From positions 1 to 6,227 of the forward strand of contig CAZUHU010000212.1 in the NCBI GenBank assembly GCA_964620645.1: a stretch of 6,227 bases of DNA, in the 5' to 3' direction. The DNA comes from Bog-950 sp964620645. Its GTDB lineage: Bacteria; Bacteroidota; Bacteroidia; Chitinophagales; LD1. Below are positions 1-5,997 of this stretch, piece by piece. Under the pieces are notes generated by a model. That model saw only the letters and a program-made list of their open reading frames with translations, ran no database searches and was not told the origin of the DNA. The first letter of the stretch is position 1, and each line of letters begins with the position of its first letter. The translations under genes and the position numbers were made by a program.

Positions 1-662
1 AAGGCCTCCAGTTGCAATAAATCGGAAGAGTGCTTGGCCCAAACCTTAACGGGCAGTGATTTAGCCAGCAGTTCGAAAGGCTCCTTATTTATGCCGGCCC
101 CCATATAGCGTGCCAGCAGTTGAAACATTACCTGCTCCCAATCATTACCGCACTCCCCTAACATAGCAACTATATGGTCCACCTTTTGTTCCATGCGCTC
201 CACAAGCATACGTTCAAGGTGGTTATTAAGAATAGCACTATCCACCTCACCGATGAAACCTTTGCAGGGTATGGAGGACTTGCGTTTGGCAAGGTCAGCA
301 AAACGGCTTAGGGTATTTGGCTTAATCCTGTCCTTCAATTCCAAAACGGGAATAGGCTCTCCGCTTTTACGCAAGGCGGTATGATTATCTTTTTCGAAAA
401 CCACATGAAGGATGATATTATCGTAAGCTCCGTCAGTATGATGTTTATGCGCAAACCAATCAGACGATTTAAGGTGCAGCTCTACATTGCCTGCCCACAA
501 CACACCATCAATTTTAACCTTGGCGTTAGAGAAATCAGCCCCCGCATCGCGGTTATGATGCCCGGGATGAATTACCTCTACCCGTTGGCCCGAGGGTGTC
601 GTAAGATTGCTTGAATCGAAAAGGCGAAATTTCCAGACAAAATGGAGCAGGTTCTCATCCAT
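1..662 (-). CDS. DUF2851 family protein, partial (N-terminal 220 residues)
   Basis: The frame is open from an ATG at 660-662 to the left edge, with two bases left over after codon 220, so the C-terminal half lies outside the window. It begins MDENLLHFVWKFRLFD and continues with the family hallmark region: HPGHHNRDAGADF (residues 32-44), LWAGNVELHLKSSDW (56-70) and YDNIILHVVFE (80-90). I recognise this as the Bacteroidota family DUF2851 (PF11013), whose full members are, from memory, roughly 420 residues. No signal peptide is present, so it is probably cytoplasmic. The biochemical role is unknown. The ATG is chosen because family members start just before this LLHFVWKFRLFD block. The frame stays open a little further upstream, but that would run into the end of the LRR gene. 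The LRR stop is only 20 bp away, so it is probably the last known gene of that operon. No Shine-Dalgarno is visible. Confidence 0.88.
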   Translation of the reverse strand, partial: MDENLLHFVWKFRLFDSSNLTTPSGQRVEVIHPGHHNRDAGADFSNAKVKIDGVLWAGNVELHLKSSDWFAHKHHTDGAYDNIILHVVFEKDNHTALRKSGEPIPVLELKDRIKPNTLSRFADLAKRKSSIPCKGFIGEVDSAILNNHLERMLVERMEQKVDHIVAMLGECGNDWEQVMFQLLARYMGAGINKEPFELLAKSLPVKVWAKHSSDLLQLEA

Positions 663-682
663 AAGGATGAAGATAAAAAAGC

Positions 683-1372
683 TTACAAAACTATTTGGCA
701 GTCGGGTATTAGCCAGGTCAGTTCCTCTACCTGCGAATTTGAAATTTTAGTGCTACGCAAATTGAGCAGACGAAGGCCTTCCATCATCTTGATATCTTTT
801 GAGAAACCGGCCAACGTTTTATTAAAACTCAAATCAAGCGTTCGTAAAGAAACAACCTTACTCAGCGCGGAGGGAACAGCCGTAAACTGATTGTAACTGA
901 AATCGGCAATTTGCAGCGATAGCAATTGGCCCATTTCCACCGGCAAAGTCTTCAACGGATTTTTAGCAGCGGCCAGCCGGTTAAGTTTATGCAGTTTACC
1001 TATTTCCTTAGGAATAGCAGCGATGGAATTAAAAGCTATTTCTAACTCCTCAAGGTTAGTAAGATAACCAATAGAAGAAGACAATGCCGTTAGTTTGTTA
1101 GACGTAACGTTCAGGTATCTCAACTTTTTTAAAGTAAACAGCGCCTTTGGCAGGTAGGTAAGTTTGTTACCGGAAACATTTAATCTCTCCAGGTTAACCA
1201 GTTTGCCGATATTTTCAGATAAAGCAGTTAAACCCTTATCGCTTAAGTTAAGAGAAGTAACATCCGATGGGTTTTTAAGTGCCTCTTCAAGCGAAGTATA
1301 ATCACGCGCAGTACAGCGCAAGCCGGCAACAAGAGAAAAAAGAAGCACCAGGGTCAGGGCCTTCAATTGCAT
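683..1372 (-). CDS. Exported leucine-rich-repeat protein
   Basis: This 229-residue protein has an N-terminal signal peptide (K4, hydrophobic stretch about 5-18, possible cleavage after C20-T21-A22). The rest is a short LRR solenoid. About seven repeats with a regular 23-residue period start near residues 38, 61, 84, 107, 130, 153 and 176, of the form LxxLxxLNLSxNxLxxLPxxIGxL, as in typical bacterial 'IG-L' repeats. The C-terminal segment (200-229, ending LIPDCQIVL) resembles the cap often seen at the end of Bacteroidota LRR proteins. Cys20 is preceded by G-L-R, which does not fit a lipobox, so a soluble periplasmic or secreted protein is more likely than a lipoprotein. LRR solenoids usually bind protein; no partner can be inferred. 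It starts 7 bp after the PLP enzyme stop and ends 20 bp before the DUF2851 start, so it is probably cotranscribed with both. Confidence 0.9.
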   Translation of the reverse strand: MQLKALTLVLLFSLVAGLRCTARDYTSLEEALKNPSDVTSLNLSDKGLTALSENIGKLVNLERLNVSGNKLTYLPKALFTLKKLRYLNVTSNKLTALSSSIGYLTNLEELEIAFNSIAAIPKEIGKLHKLNRLAAAKNPLKTLPVEMGQLLSLQIADFSYNQFTAVPSALSKVVSLRTLDLSFNKTLAGFSKDIKMMEGLRLLNLRSTKISNSQVEELTWLIPDCQIVL

Positions 1373-1379
1373 AGGTTGT

Positions 1380-2543
1380 TTATTCGATTTTTTTGAAAGC
1401 TTGTTTCAAATCTTCGATTAAATAATCTGCATCCTCCAAACCAACATAAAAACGGACCATATTGAACGGCAAAACGGCCGGCTGACCATTATCAGGAGGA
1501 GGAAAACTACAGGCAGGCATTAACAGAGATTCATGTCCGCCCCAACTTACAGCGAAAAGAAAGGCCTTCAAACTATTGCAAAACAATTCCACCTGCTGCA
1601 CATCTTTTGCTTTGAGCGTAATGCTAAACAAACCGCCACACCATCGCATTTGTTTCCTGGCCAGTTGATATTGGGGAAAGGAAGTTGCAAAAGGGTAAAA
1701 CAGCCGTTCCACCTGTGGGTGGTTTTGCAGAAAGGCTATAACTGCATCAGTAGTTTTTTGAATGCGCTCCATACGCACCGGCAGTGTGCGCAGGCTGCGT
1801 ATCATTAACCAGGCATCTAAAGGTGATATGATGCCTCCCAGGTTAAGAAACTCTGAAGAAAAAATGCGCTGTATCATTTGCTTATTGCTGATAAGCAGGC
1901 CGGCTACAATATCACTATGACCACCATAATATTTACTGGCACTGTGCACTTCAATATCAACCCCCATTTGAATGCAAGGCTGCCCCAGCGAAGTGCTGTA
2001 GCTGTTATCGGCAATTGTAGTTATGCCCCGTGCTTTCGCCAGCTTTACTACGGCCTCAATATCCTGCAATTCAAAAGTGAACGTATTGGGGGTTTCAAGA
2101 AAATAAACGGTGGTGTTGGGTAAGGTAGCATGCGCAAAATTCTGGGCATCGGTTCCATCTATCATGGTTGCCTGCACTCCAAAGCGCGGCAAAAAAGTAT
2201 TTAGCAAGCGGCTGGTCCAGCTATAAGGCTTGGCTACACAAACAATATGGTCGCCGGCTTTAACGTTTGCCAATACGGCCGCCGAAATTGCCGCAACCCC
2301 GCTGGAGAAAACCAATGCGTCCTCTGCACCGGCGAGTGCAGCTATTTTCTTTCGCAGTATTTCTACCGTAGGGTTATTACCACGGGTATAAAGGTGGGCC
2401 GTATGTTCATCGGTAAATGCTTTGCGCAATGCCGCAACATCAGGCAAAGTGAAGTTGCTGGTTTGTACTATGGGCGGAGTTACAGCATTAAAGTAATTCT
2501 CGCGCTCCTCTCCCAGTTGATTCAGGATGTAAGAAATATCCAT
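1380..2543 (-). CDS. Cys/Met-metabolism PLP-dependent enzyme (cystathionine lyase/synthase family)
   Basis: This is a full-length 387-residue fold-type-I PLP enzyme of the Cys_Met_Meta_PP family, whose members catalyse beta- or gamma-elimination or replacement on cystathionine, methionine or O-acyl-homoserine. Visible features are LYTRGNNPT (51-59; Tyr52 and Arg54 correspond to phosphate-binding residues contributed by the neighbouring subunit), the glycine loop SSGVAAI (80-86), Tyr107 at the ring-stacking position, IADN with Asp179 for the pyridine nitrogen, SASKYYGGHSD with the Schiff-base Lys204, and Arg364 in MVRFYVGLEDADYLIEDL for the substrate carboxylate. The C-terminal SWGGHESL (333-340) and the ETPNTFTFEL segment (150-159) resemble E. 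coli MetC (cystathionine beta-lyase) more than gamma-synthases, which usually carry SLGGVESL and SNPTL-type motifs. The substrate is left open. There is no signal peptide, so it is cytoplasmic. It starts 5 bp after the protease stop. Confidence 0.93.
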   Translation of the reverse strand: MDISYILNQLGEERENYFNAVTPPIVQTSNFTLPDVAALRKAFTDEHTAHLYTRGNNPTVEILRKKIAALAGAEDALVFSSGVAAISAAVLANVKAGDHIVCVAKPYSWTSRLLNTFLPRFGVQATMIDGTDAQNFAHATLPNTTVYFLETPNTFTFELQDIEAVVKLAKARGITTIADNSYSTSLGQPCIQMGVDIEVHSASKYYGGHSDIVAGLLISNKQMIQRIFSSEFLNLGGIISPLDAWLMIRSLRTLPVRMERIQKTTDAVIAFLQNHPQVERLFYPFATSFPQYQLARKQMRWCGGLFSITLKAKDVQQVELFCNSLKAFLFAVSWGGHESLLMPACSFPPPDNGQPAVLPFNMVRFYVGLEDADYLIEDLKQAFKKIE

Positions 2544-2548
2544 AGCTG

Positions 2549-3664
2549 CTATTTCTCTAAAATTAATTTGGATGACTGATTATTGATGCTCCAGTGCGTA
2601 AATTTATCCAGCACCGATTTGCCTAACAGGAAAGTGATATCCTTTTTTTCAATAACCGCAACTGTAACATTGTTAACCGTAAAGCCGCCCAACTGCATTC
2701 CGTTTAGTTTAAACCGTCGGCAGCTTACCTCTTCGCCGTTTGCCATAGCATAGGTTTTGTCGCTCAGATAGTCCTTCTTAGAAACCACACCATCAAAAAT
2801 CAAATCGCGTTCATAATCACTGCTGATCATAACATCACTGGCGCCGGAATCAATTATAAACAGCTTCTCGGTAGTGCCGATTTTGACCTTTACGCGGTAG
2901 ACATTAGCCAGTTTAGAAATAGGAATTTCATCGCGTGTAACAGTGCTACGTATATCGTCAGGATTCTTCGCCTCTGCGGGGTTAACGGCAGCCATAGCAT
3001 CATTAATGCAGGGGGTAACAATTTCGTTAAACATGGGCGAGTTAGGATCCTGTAACTCAAACAGCTTATCAATACTCATGTTCTTCGCCTGAATTTTTTC
3101 AATAGCGCAACGGCAGTATTTCTCGCCATCAATGCCTAAGGTTTTAAATGAGCTTTCCTTATCCAGTGCATCAGTACAGGCCTTAATCATTATTTCGTAA
3201 AGGTCCTTATCCTCTTCTTTACTTTTAGATTTTGCGTCACTATCCTTCTTACCTTTGGAGCGATCCCCGTCAGATTTTGTCTGTTCCTCATTGCCGGAGG
3301 TGTTCATATTAGATATTACACAGTTCAGCATTAAACTGTATAGTGGATTCTTTTCATCCTTTTGGATACCCTCAATAAACTTTTCATCTTCCAGTGATTT
3401 CATAAACTGCTTGTAGGTCATTTGCGCTGCCATGCCTTCAAAAAAGCAGGAGCATACACCGTTGCCATCAAAGCTGACGCCATCCACATCACTTGCCTCC
3501 TTTTTAAAGGCGGTGGCACAAGCCTTTACCATAGCTTTTTTACCCTGCATGGTACGGCCATCCTTAAAGTAAAGAGTATCGGATTGAGAAAAGGCTGAAA
3601 AAGCTAAAAGAAAAGCTGAAAGAACCAGCAGGCCTTTACGATAAAGAAAAAAAAGCGATAGCAT
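2549..3664 (-). CDS. Exported retropepsin-like aspartic protease with duplicated four-Cys module
   Basis: Translated from the ATG at 3662-3664, the protein has 371 residues. An upstream in-frame TTG at 3683-3685 would add seven polar residues before the signal peptide and is less likely. Order: signal peptide (1-26, cleavage near AFS-QSD); cysteine module 1 (about 46-120; C49, C71-x-C73, C115); Lys/Asp/Ser-rich linker (about 121-158); cysteine module 2 (about 159-224; C163, C184-x-C186, C219); C-terminal retropepsin-like domain (about 251-371). The last contains FIIDSGASDVMIS with the catalytic Asp272-Ser273-Gly274, and the later LLG motif (346-348) before KSVLDKFTHWSINN. Only one DSG motif is present, so by analogy with retropepsins it should act as a homodimer. 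The cysteine modules are probably disulfide-bonded in the periplasm; this is inference. The gene follows the terminator of the TPR gene and heads the four-gene cluster. Substrate is unknown. Confidence 0.88.
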   Translation of the reverse strand: MLSLFFLYRKGLLVLSAFLLAFSAFSQSDTLYFKDGRTMQGKKAMVKACATAFKKEASDVDGVSFDGNGVCSCFFEGMAAQMTYKQFMKSLEDEKFIEGIQKDEKNPLYSLMLNCVISNMNTSGNEEQTKSDGDRSKGKKDSDAKSKSKEEDKDLYEIMIKACTDALDKESSFKTLGIDGEKYCRCAIEKIQAKNMSIDKLFELQDPNSPMFNEIVTPCINDAMAAVNPAEAKNPDDIRSTVTRDEIPISKLANVYRVKVKIGTTEKLFIIDSGASDVMISSDYERDLIFDGVVSKKDYLSDKTYAMANGEEVSCRRFKLNGMQLGGFTVNNVTVAVIEKKDITFLLGKSVLDKFTHWSINNQSSKLILEK

Positions 3665-3710
3665 TGGTTTGGTTTGGACAGGCAATATAGATAAAGGGGT
3701 AATACAAAAT

Positions 3711-3739
3711 AAAAAAGCGGATTCAAATGAACCCGCTTT
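3711..3739 (-). terminator. Intrinsic terminator after the TPR gene
   Basis: On the minus strand, AAAGCGGGTTC (3739-3729), loop ATTT (3728-3725) and GAATCCGCTTT (3724-3714) form an 11-bp stem with one G-U pair, followed by a T-run (TTT, then ATTTT). It lies 21 bp after the TPR stop at 3761. It separates the pyrF-TPR unit from the protease cluster, so that cluster should have its own promoter in the roughly 46 bp between 3665 and 3710. There I see only a weak TATATTG element (about 3683-3689) and no convincing Bacteroidota TTTG / TAnnTTTG pair. Confidence 0.88.
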
Positions 3740-3760
3740 AACTTTTGCTCTATTATTTAA

Positions 3761-4519
3761 CTACTTAGGTGCAGTAGTTGTTTTAATGGTAGATGAAGGT
3801 GTTTTGTTTACAGCCGGCTGCTTGGCTTCAGCCTGTTTTTTGGCCACCAAATCAAGGTTGCCTTTAGCTAATACAAACTCCGGAGAAACTTCGAGCGCTT
3901 TAGTAAAGTTATCTTTCGCTATTTCCTCCTGGTTCATTTCAAGGGCACAAATACCTTTAACGTTTAGGGCTGCAGCTTTCATTGGCACATCCTGCGAGCC
4001 GCCTTGCACCAGAATATTCACCTTTTGCTGGGCCGAAGCAGGGTCGCCTATTATTTTATCTAAGGAAGCAATACACTCGCCAAAACGCTTTAATTGGTAC
4101 TGCAGGGTAGCCATTTGATATAAGTAGTAGATTGACTTATCGGCGGCGTACAACTTTTCATAGTCCGCTAAAGCCTCTTTAATCAAACCCAGGTTTTGTT
4201 TGGAAACAGCCACAAGTTCCAGCATATCCTTTCTTGAGCCGTCCTTCTTCAAAATTTCTTCGCCAATAAGATAGGCTTGAGCGTAACGCTCACCCGCAAA
4301 ATATAGCAGGGCTAATGAGTCGTTCAAGTCAGCTCTTTCCGGCTTTATGGCTATCATATTATATAGGGCGATAGTTGCAGCCTGCAAGTCGTAATTTTTT
4401 AAAGCGCCTTTATATACTCTCATTTGAACATCAAAAGGATCGCTTGAACCCTGTGCTTTTGTAGTAAGCGTACCCAGGATGCCAAAAACGCAGAAGGTTA
4501 ACAGTAGTTTCTTAATCAT
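3761..4519 (-). CDS. Exported tetratricopeptide-repeat protein
   Basis: This 252-residue protein has a clear signal peptide (MIKK, hydrophobic stretch 5-19, likely cleavage after T20-K21-A22). The mature part is all-helical with TPR-like helix pairs at about 64-92 (SLALLYFAGERYAQAYLIGE), 98-126, 131-158 and 181-216. The last has the clearest TPR pattern: KGICALEMNQEEIAKDNFTK with A208, P213 and A218. The tail (about 226-252) is rich in Lys, Ala, Thr and Pro and is probably disordered. TPR domains scaffold protein contacts; no catalytic motif is present and no partner can be named. The gene follows pyrF by 36 bp with no terminator between them, suggesting cotranscription, and is closed by the hairpin at 3711-3739. 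No Shine-Dalgarno precedes the ATG. Confidence 0.88.
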   Translation of the reverse strand: MIKKLLLTFCVFGILGTLTTKAQGSSDPFDVQMRVYKGALKNYDLQAATIALYNMIAIKPERADLNDSLALLYFAGERYAQAYLIGEEILKKDGSRKDMLELVAVSKQNLGLIKEALADYEKLYAADKSIYYLYQMATLQYQLKRFGECIASLDKIIGDPASAQQKVNILVQGGSQDVPMKAAALNVKGICALEMNQEEIAKDNFTKALEVSPEFVLAKGNLDLVAKKQAEAKQPAVNKTPSSTIKTTTAPK

Positions 4520-4555
4520 GTATAGTGTGTTTATGTGCTAAAAGTATGAGAATTT

Positions 4556-5383
4556 TTAAGTTGACGAAATACCTGCCAGGAATTTTTGGGTAAGCTGCTG
4601 CAGGTCCATTGCATTCTTTCTGGCTGCTTCGGCAAAGTCCTCACCACCCGAAGCGTATATGATTTGTCGGGCAGAATTTATTAGCAAGCCTCCCGTTTCG
4701 TTCATTCCGTTTTCACAAATTTTCTGAGCATCACCGCCTTGGGCACCTACACCGGGCACTAGAAAATAATGCTCAGGAGCAAGTCCCCGTATTTCTTTAA
4801 ACTGGCCAGGATGCGTGGCGCCGATAACAAACATTAAATTATCAGGGCTGCCCCATTGTTGCGCTTTTTTTATCACGCGTTCATATAGCTTGCCTTCGGG
4901 TGTTTCCAAAAACTGAAAATCGCCAGAGCCCTTATTAGATGTAAGGCCAAGCAAAATCACCCATTTGTCCTTATATTGTAGAAATGGCGTAACAGAATCT
5001 TCACCCATGTAAGGGGCAACCGTTACGGAATCAAAATCCAGCCATTCAAAAAAAGTTTTGGCGTACATTTTAGACGTATTGCCTATGTCCCCCCGCTTGG
5101 CATCGGCAATGGAGAATACGCTTCCTTTGTGGCGGTTTAGATAAGCCATGGTTTTTTCAAGGCTCTGCCACCCCTTTAAGCCGGCACTTTCGTAAAAAGC
5201 GAGGTTAGGTTTGTAAGCCACAGCCAAATCAATAGTGGCATCAATTATGGCCTTGTTAAATTCAAAAACCGGGTCATCATACTTTAAAAGGTGCTTTGGT
5301 ATAAGGCTAACATCGGTATCGAGCCCGACACATAGCATTGACCGCTTGCTGAGCATTAGTTGGTAGAGTTGTTCCCTGTTCAC
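4556..5383 (-). CDS. pyrF: Orotidine 5'-phosphate decarboxylase (subfamily 2)
   Basis: PyrF converts orotidine 5'-monophosphate to UMP with release of CO2, the last step of de novo pyrimidine synthesis, in the cytoplasm. The 275-residue length and motifs fit the longer type-2 enzymes. CVGLDTD (18-24) carries Asp22 at the start of the barrel. AYKPNLAFYES (56-66) carries Lys58. The signature IADAKRGDIGNT (92-103) provides the catalytic Asp94-x-Lys96-xx-Asp99 network. VPGVGAQGGD (209-218) and INSARQ (235-240, Arg239) form the phosphate-binding end of the barrel. The start is GTG at 5381-5383. It is chosen because family members begin with a comparable MNRxQL helix before the xFLCVGLDTD strand; the next ATG, at codon 10, would remove that helix. 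The gene begins only 21 bp beyond the base of the upstream terminator hairpin, so its promoter must overlap that hairpin or expression must come from read-through. Confidence 0.97.
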   Translation of the reverse strand: MNREQLYQLMLSKRSMLCVGLDTDVSLIPKHLLKYDDPVFEFNKAIIDATIDLAVAYKPNLAFYESAGLKGWQSLEKTMAYLNRHKGSVFSIADAKRGDIGNTSKMYAKTFFEWLDFDSVTVAPYMGEDSVTPFLQYKDKWVILLGLTSNKGSGDFQFLETPEGKLYERVIKKAQQWGSPDNLMFVIGATHPGQFKEIRGLAPEHYFLVPGVGAQGGDAQKICENGMNETGGLLINSARQIIYASGGEDFAEAARKNAMDLQQLTQKFLAGISST

Positions 5384-5396
5384 AGGAGGCTAAAGT

Positions 5397-5432
5397 AAAA
5401 AGAAAGATGAGTAATGAACCCATTACTCATCT
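5397..5432 (-). terminator. Intrinsic terminator after the 127-aa gene
   Basis: A perfect 12-bp inverted repeat, AGATGAGTAATG (5405-5416) and CATTACTCATCT (5421-5432), with a 4-base loop, is followed in the minus-strand direction by TTCTTTTT (5404-5397). It lies 32 bp after the stop of the 127-aa gene and just before the pyrF start. The other flank has no T-run, so it should act only on minus-strand transcription. Confidence 0.88.
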
Positions 5433-5464
5433 AACCACTAAAACCTGATTAAGACAATAAAACT

Positions 5465-5848
5465 TTATACCTGATCGGAGTTCAGATACTGGTTTACCCT
5501 GAAACGCAGGTAAAACACAGCCTGTTCAAACTGGCGCGTTTTGTTACGCAAACTGTTACGCCTTAGCAATTCGCTAAACCCAAGTACTTTGTTGCCGTTC
5601 GTTTCAGGAAAAAGCTCGTGTGCGTTTTCAATTTCCGATTCCAGTTTACGTATATCAGCAGAGAGCCGCTCAACATCCTCGGCAGTATGATTTAAAAAAG
5701 ATAAACGGGAATCAACCCACTCTGCCGCTTTAAAACGGTTTACCAGGTCGTTTATATTTTGAAGCTGCTCAAGGCAAGCCTGCAGGGAGCTAAGCCAGGC
5801 AACCTGAAGACCATTTTTTTCAACGTTGTTATCTACCAGGTTAATCAT
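5465..5848 (-). CDS. Hypothetical helical protein, 127 aa
   Basis: I do not recognise this family. The ATG at 5846-5848 gives 127 residues with no signal peptide and no membrane segment. Most of it should be alpha-helical. Leucine- and charge-rich stretches at about 14-42 and 55-77 (for example AEDVERLSADIRKLESEIEN) have heptad character and may form a coiled coil or helical bundle. The last third (about 91-122) is basic and aromatic (ELLRRNSLRNKTRQFEQ, then FYLRFRVNQYL). It is probably real: it has a clean ATG, a strong terminator just downstream, ordinary base composition, and lies divergent from a long sensor gene. It is likely a single-gene transcript. No catalytic motif is visible. Confidence 0.72.
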   Translation of the reverse strand: MINLVDNNVEKNGLQVAWLSSLQACLEQLQNINDLVNRFKAAEWVDSRLSFLNHTAEDVERLSADIRKLESEIENAHELFPETNGNKVLGFSELLRRNSLRNKTRQFEQAVFYLRFRVNQYLNSDQV

Positions 5849-5997
5849 ATTCTCACTCTTATAATGGTATAACGGATGCAGCCGATGTTATGATATTTTC
5901 TTTCGGCATTTTTAAGAAAAATGACATCGACGTGACATTTGAAGGTATTTTGCTAAATCCTTGAAAAACCGACGAAGCGGTTATTTTTACCCTACCC
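5849..5997. promoter_or_regulatory. Divergent intergenic region with repeat motifs
   Basis: This 149-bp region separates the minus-strand 127-aa gene from the plus-strand sensor gene and should hold both promoters. It contains a 7-3-7 perfect palindrome, CATTTTT-AAG-AAAAATG (5907-5923), and overlapping its edge a direct repeat TGACAT-N5-TGACAT (5922-5938), with an 11-bp period of about one helical turn. A short inverted repeat, TTATA-ATGG-TATAA, sits near the 127-aa gene (5859-5872). These could be operator sites, but no regulator is identified. Confidence 0.4.
5961..5989 (+). promoter_or_regulatory. Candidate Bacteroidota-type promoter for the sensor gene
   Basis: TTG (5961-5963), an 18-base spacer and TATTTTTA (5982-5989) resemble the Bacteroidota primary-sigma pattern of TTTG near -33 and TAnnTTTG near -7, with seven of eight matches in the second box. 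The predicted transcript would have almost no 5' leader before the ATG at 5998, which weakens the call. Confidence 0.28.

Noticed and set aside
193..890. Three short plus-strand open frames (193-384, 381-614, 642-890).
   Set aside because: They lie antisense to the DUF2851 and LRR genes, whose minus-strand products have clear family motifs. Their own translations look random.
1311..1330. Possible lipoprotein cysteine (Cys20) in the LRR protein.
   Set aside because: The preceding residues G-L-R do not fit a lipobox, since Arg at -1 is not accepted; ordinary signal peptidase I cleavage is more likely.
1533..2579. Three plus-strand open frames (1533-1808, 1878-2123, 2247-2579).
   Set aside because: All are shadows of the PLP enzyme on the opposite strand and show no recognisable motif.
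2890..3072. Minus-strand 60-codon open frame.
   Set aside because: It is an out-of-frame reading inside the aspartic protease gene.
2549..3664. Retroelement origin for the retropepsin-like gene.
   Set aside because: No reverse transcriptase, integrase, terminal repeats or target duplications are visible, and the protein has its own signal peptide and sits in a chromosomal operon.
3665..3685. Upstream TTG start for the aspartic protease.
   Set aside because: It would place seven polar residues before the signal peptide, and an ATG immediately precedes MLSLFFLYRKG, a normal signal peptide start.
3669..4118. Plus-strand 149-codon open frame.
   Set aside because: It is antisense to the TPR gene and crosses that gene's terminator; composition is unlike a real protein.
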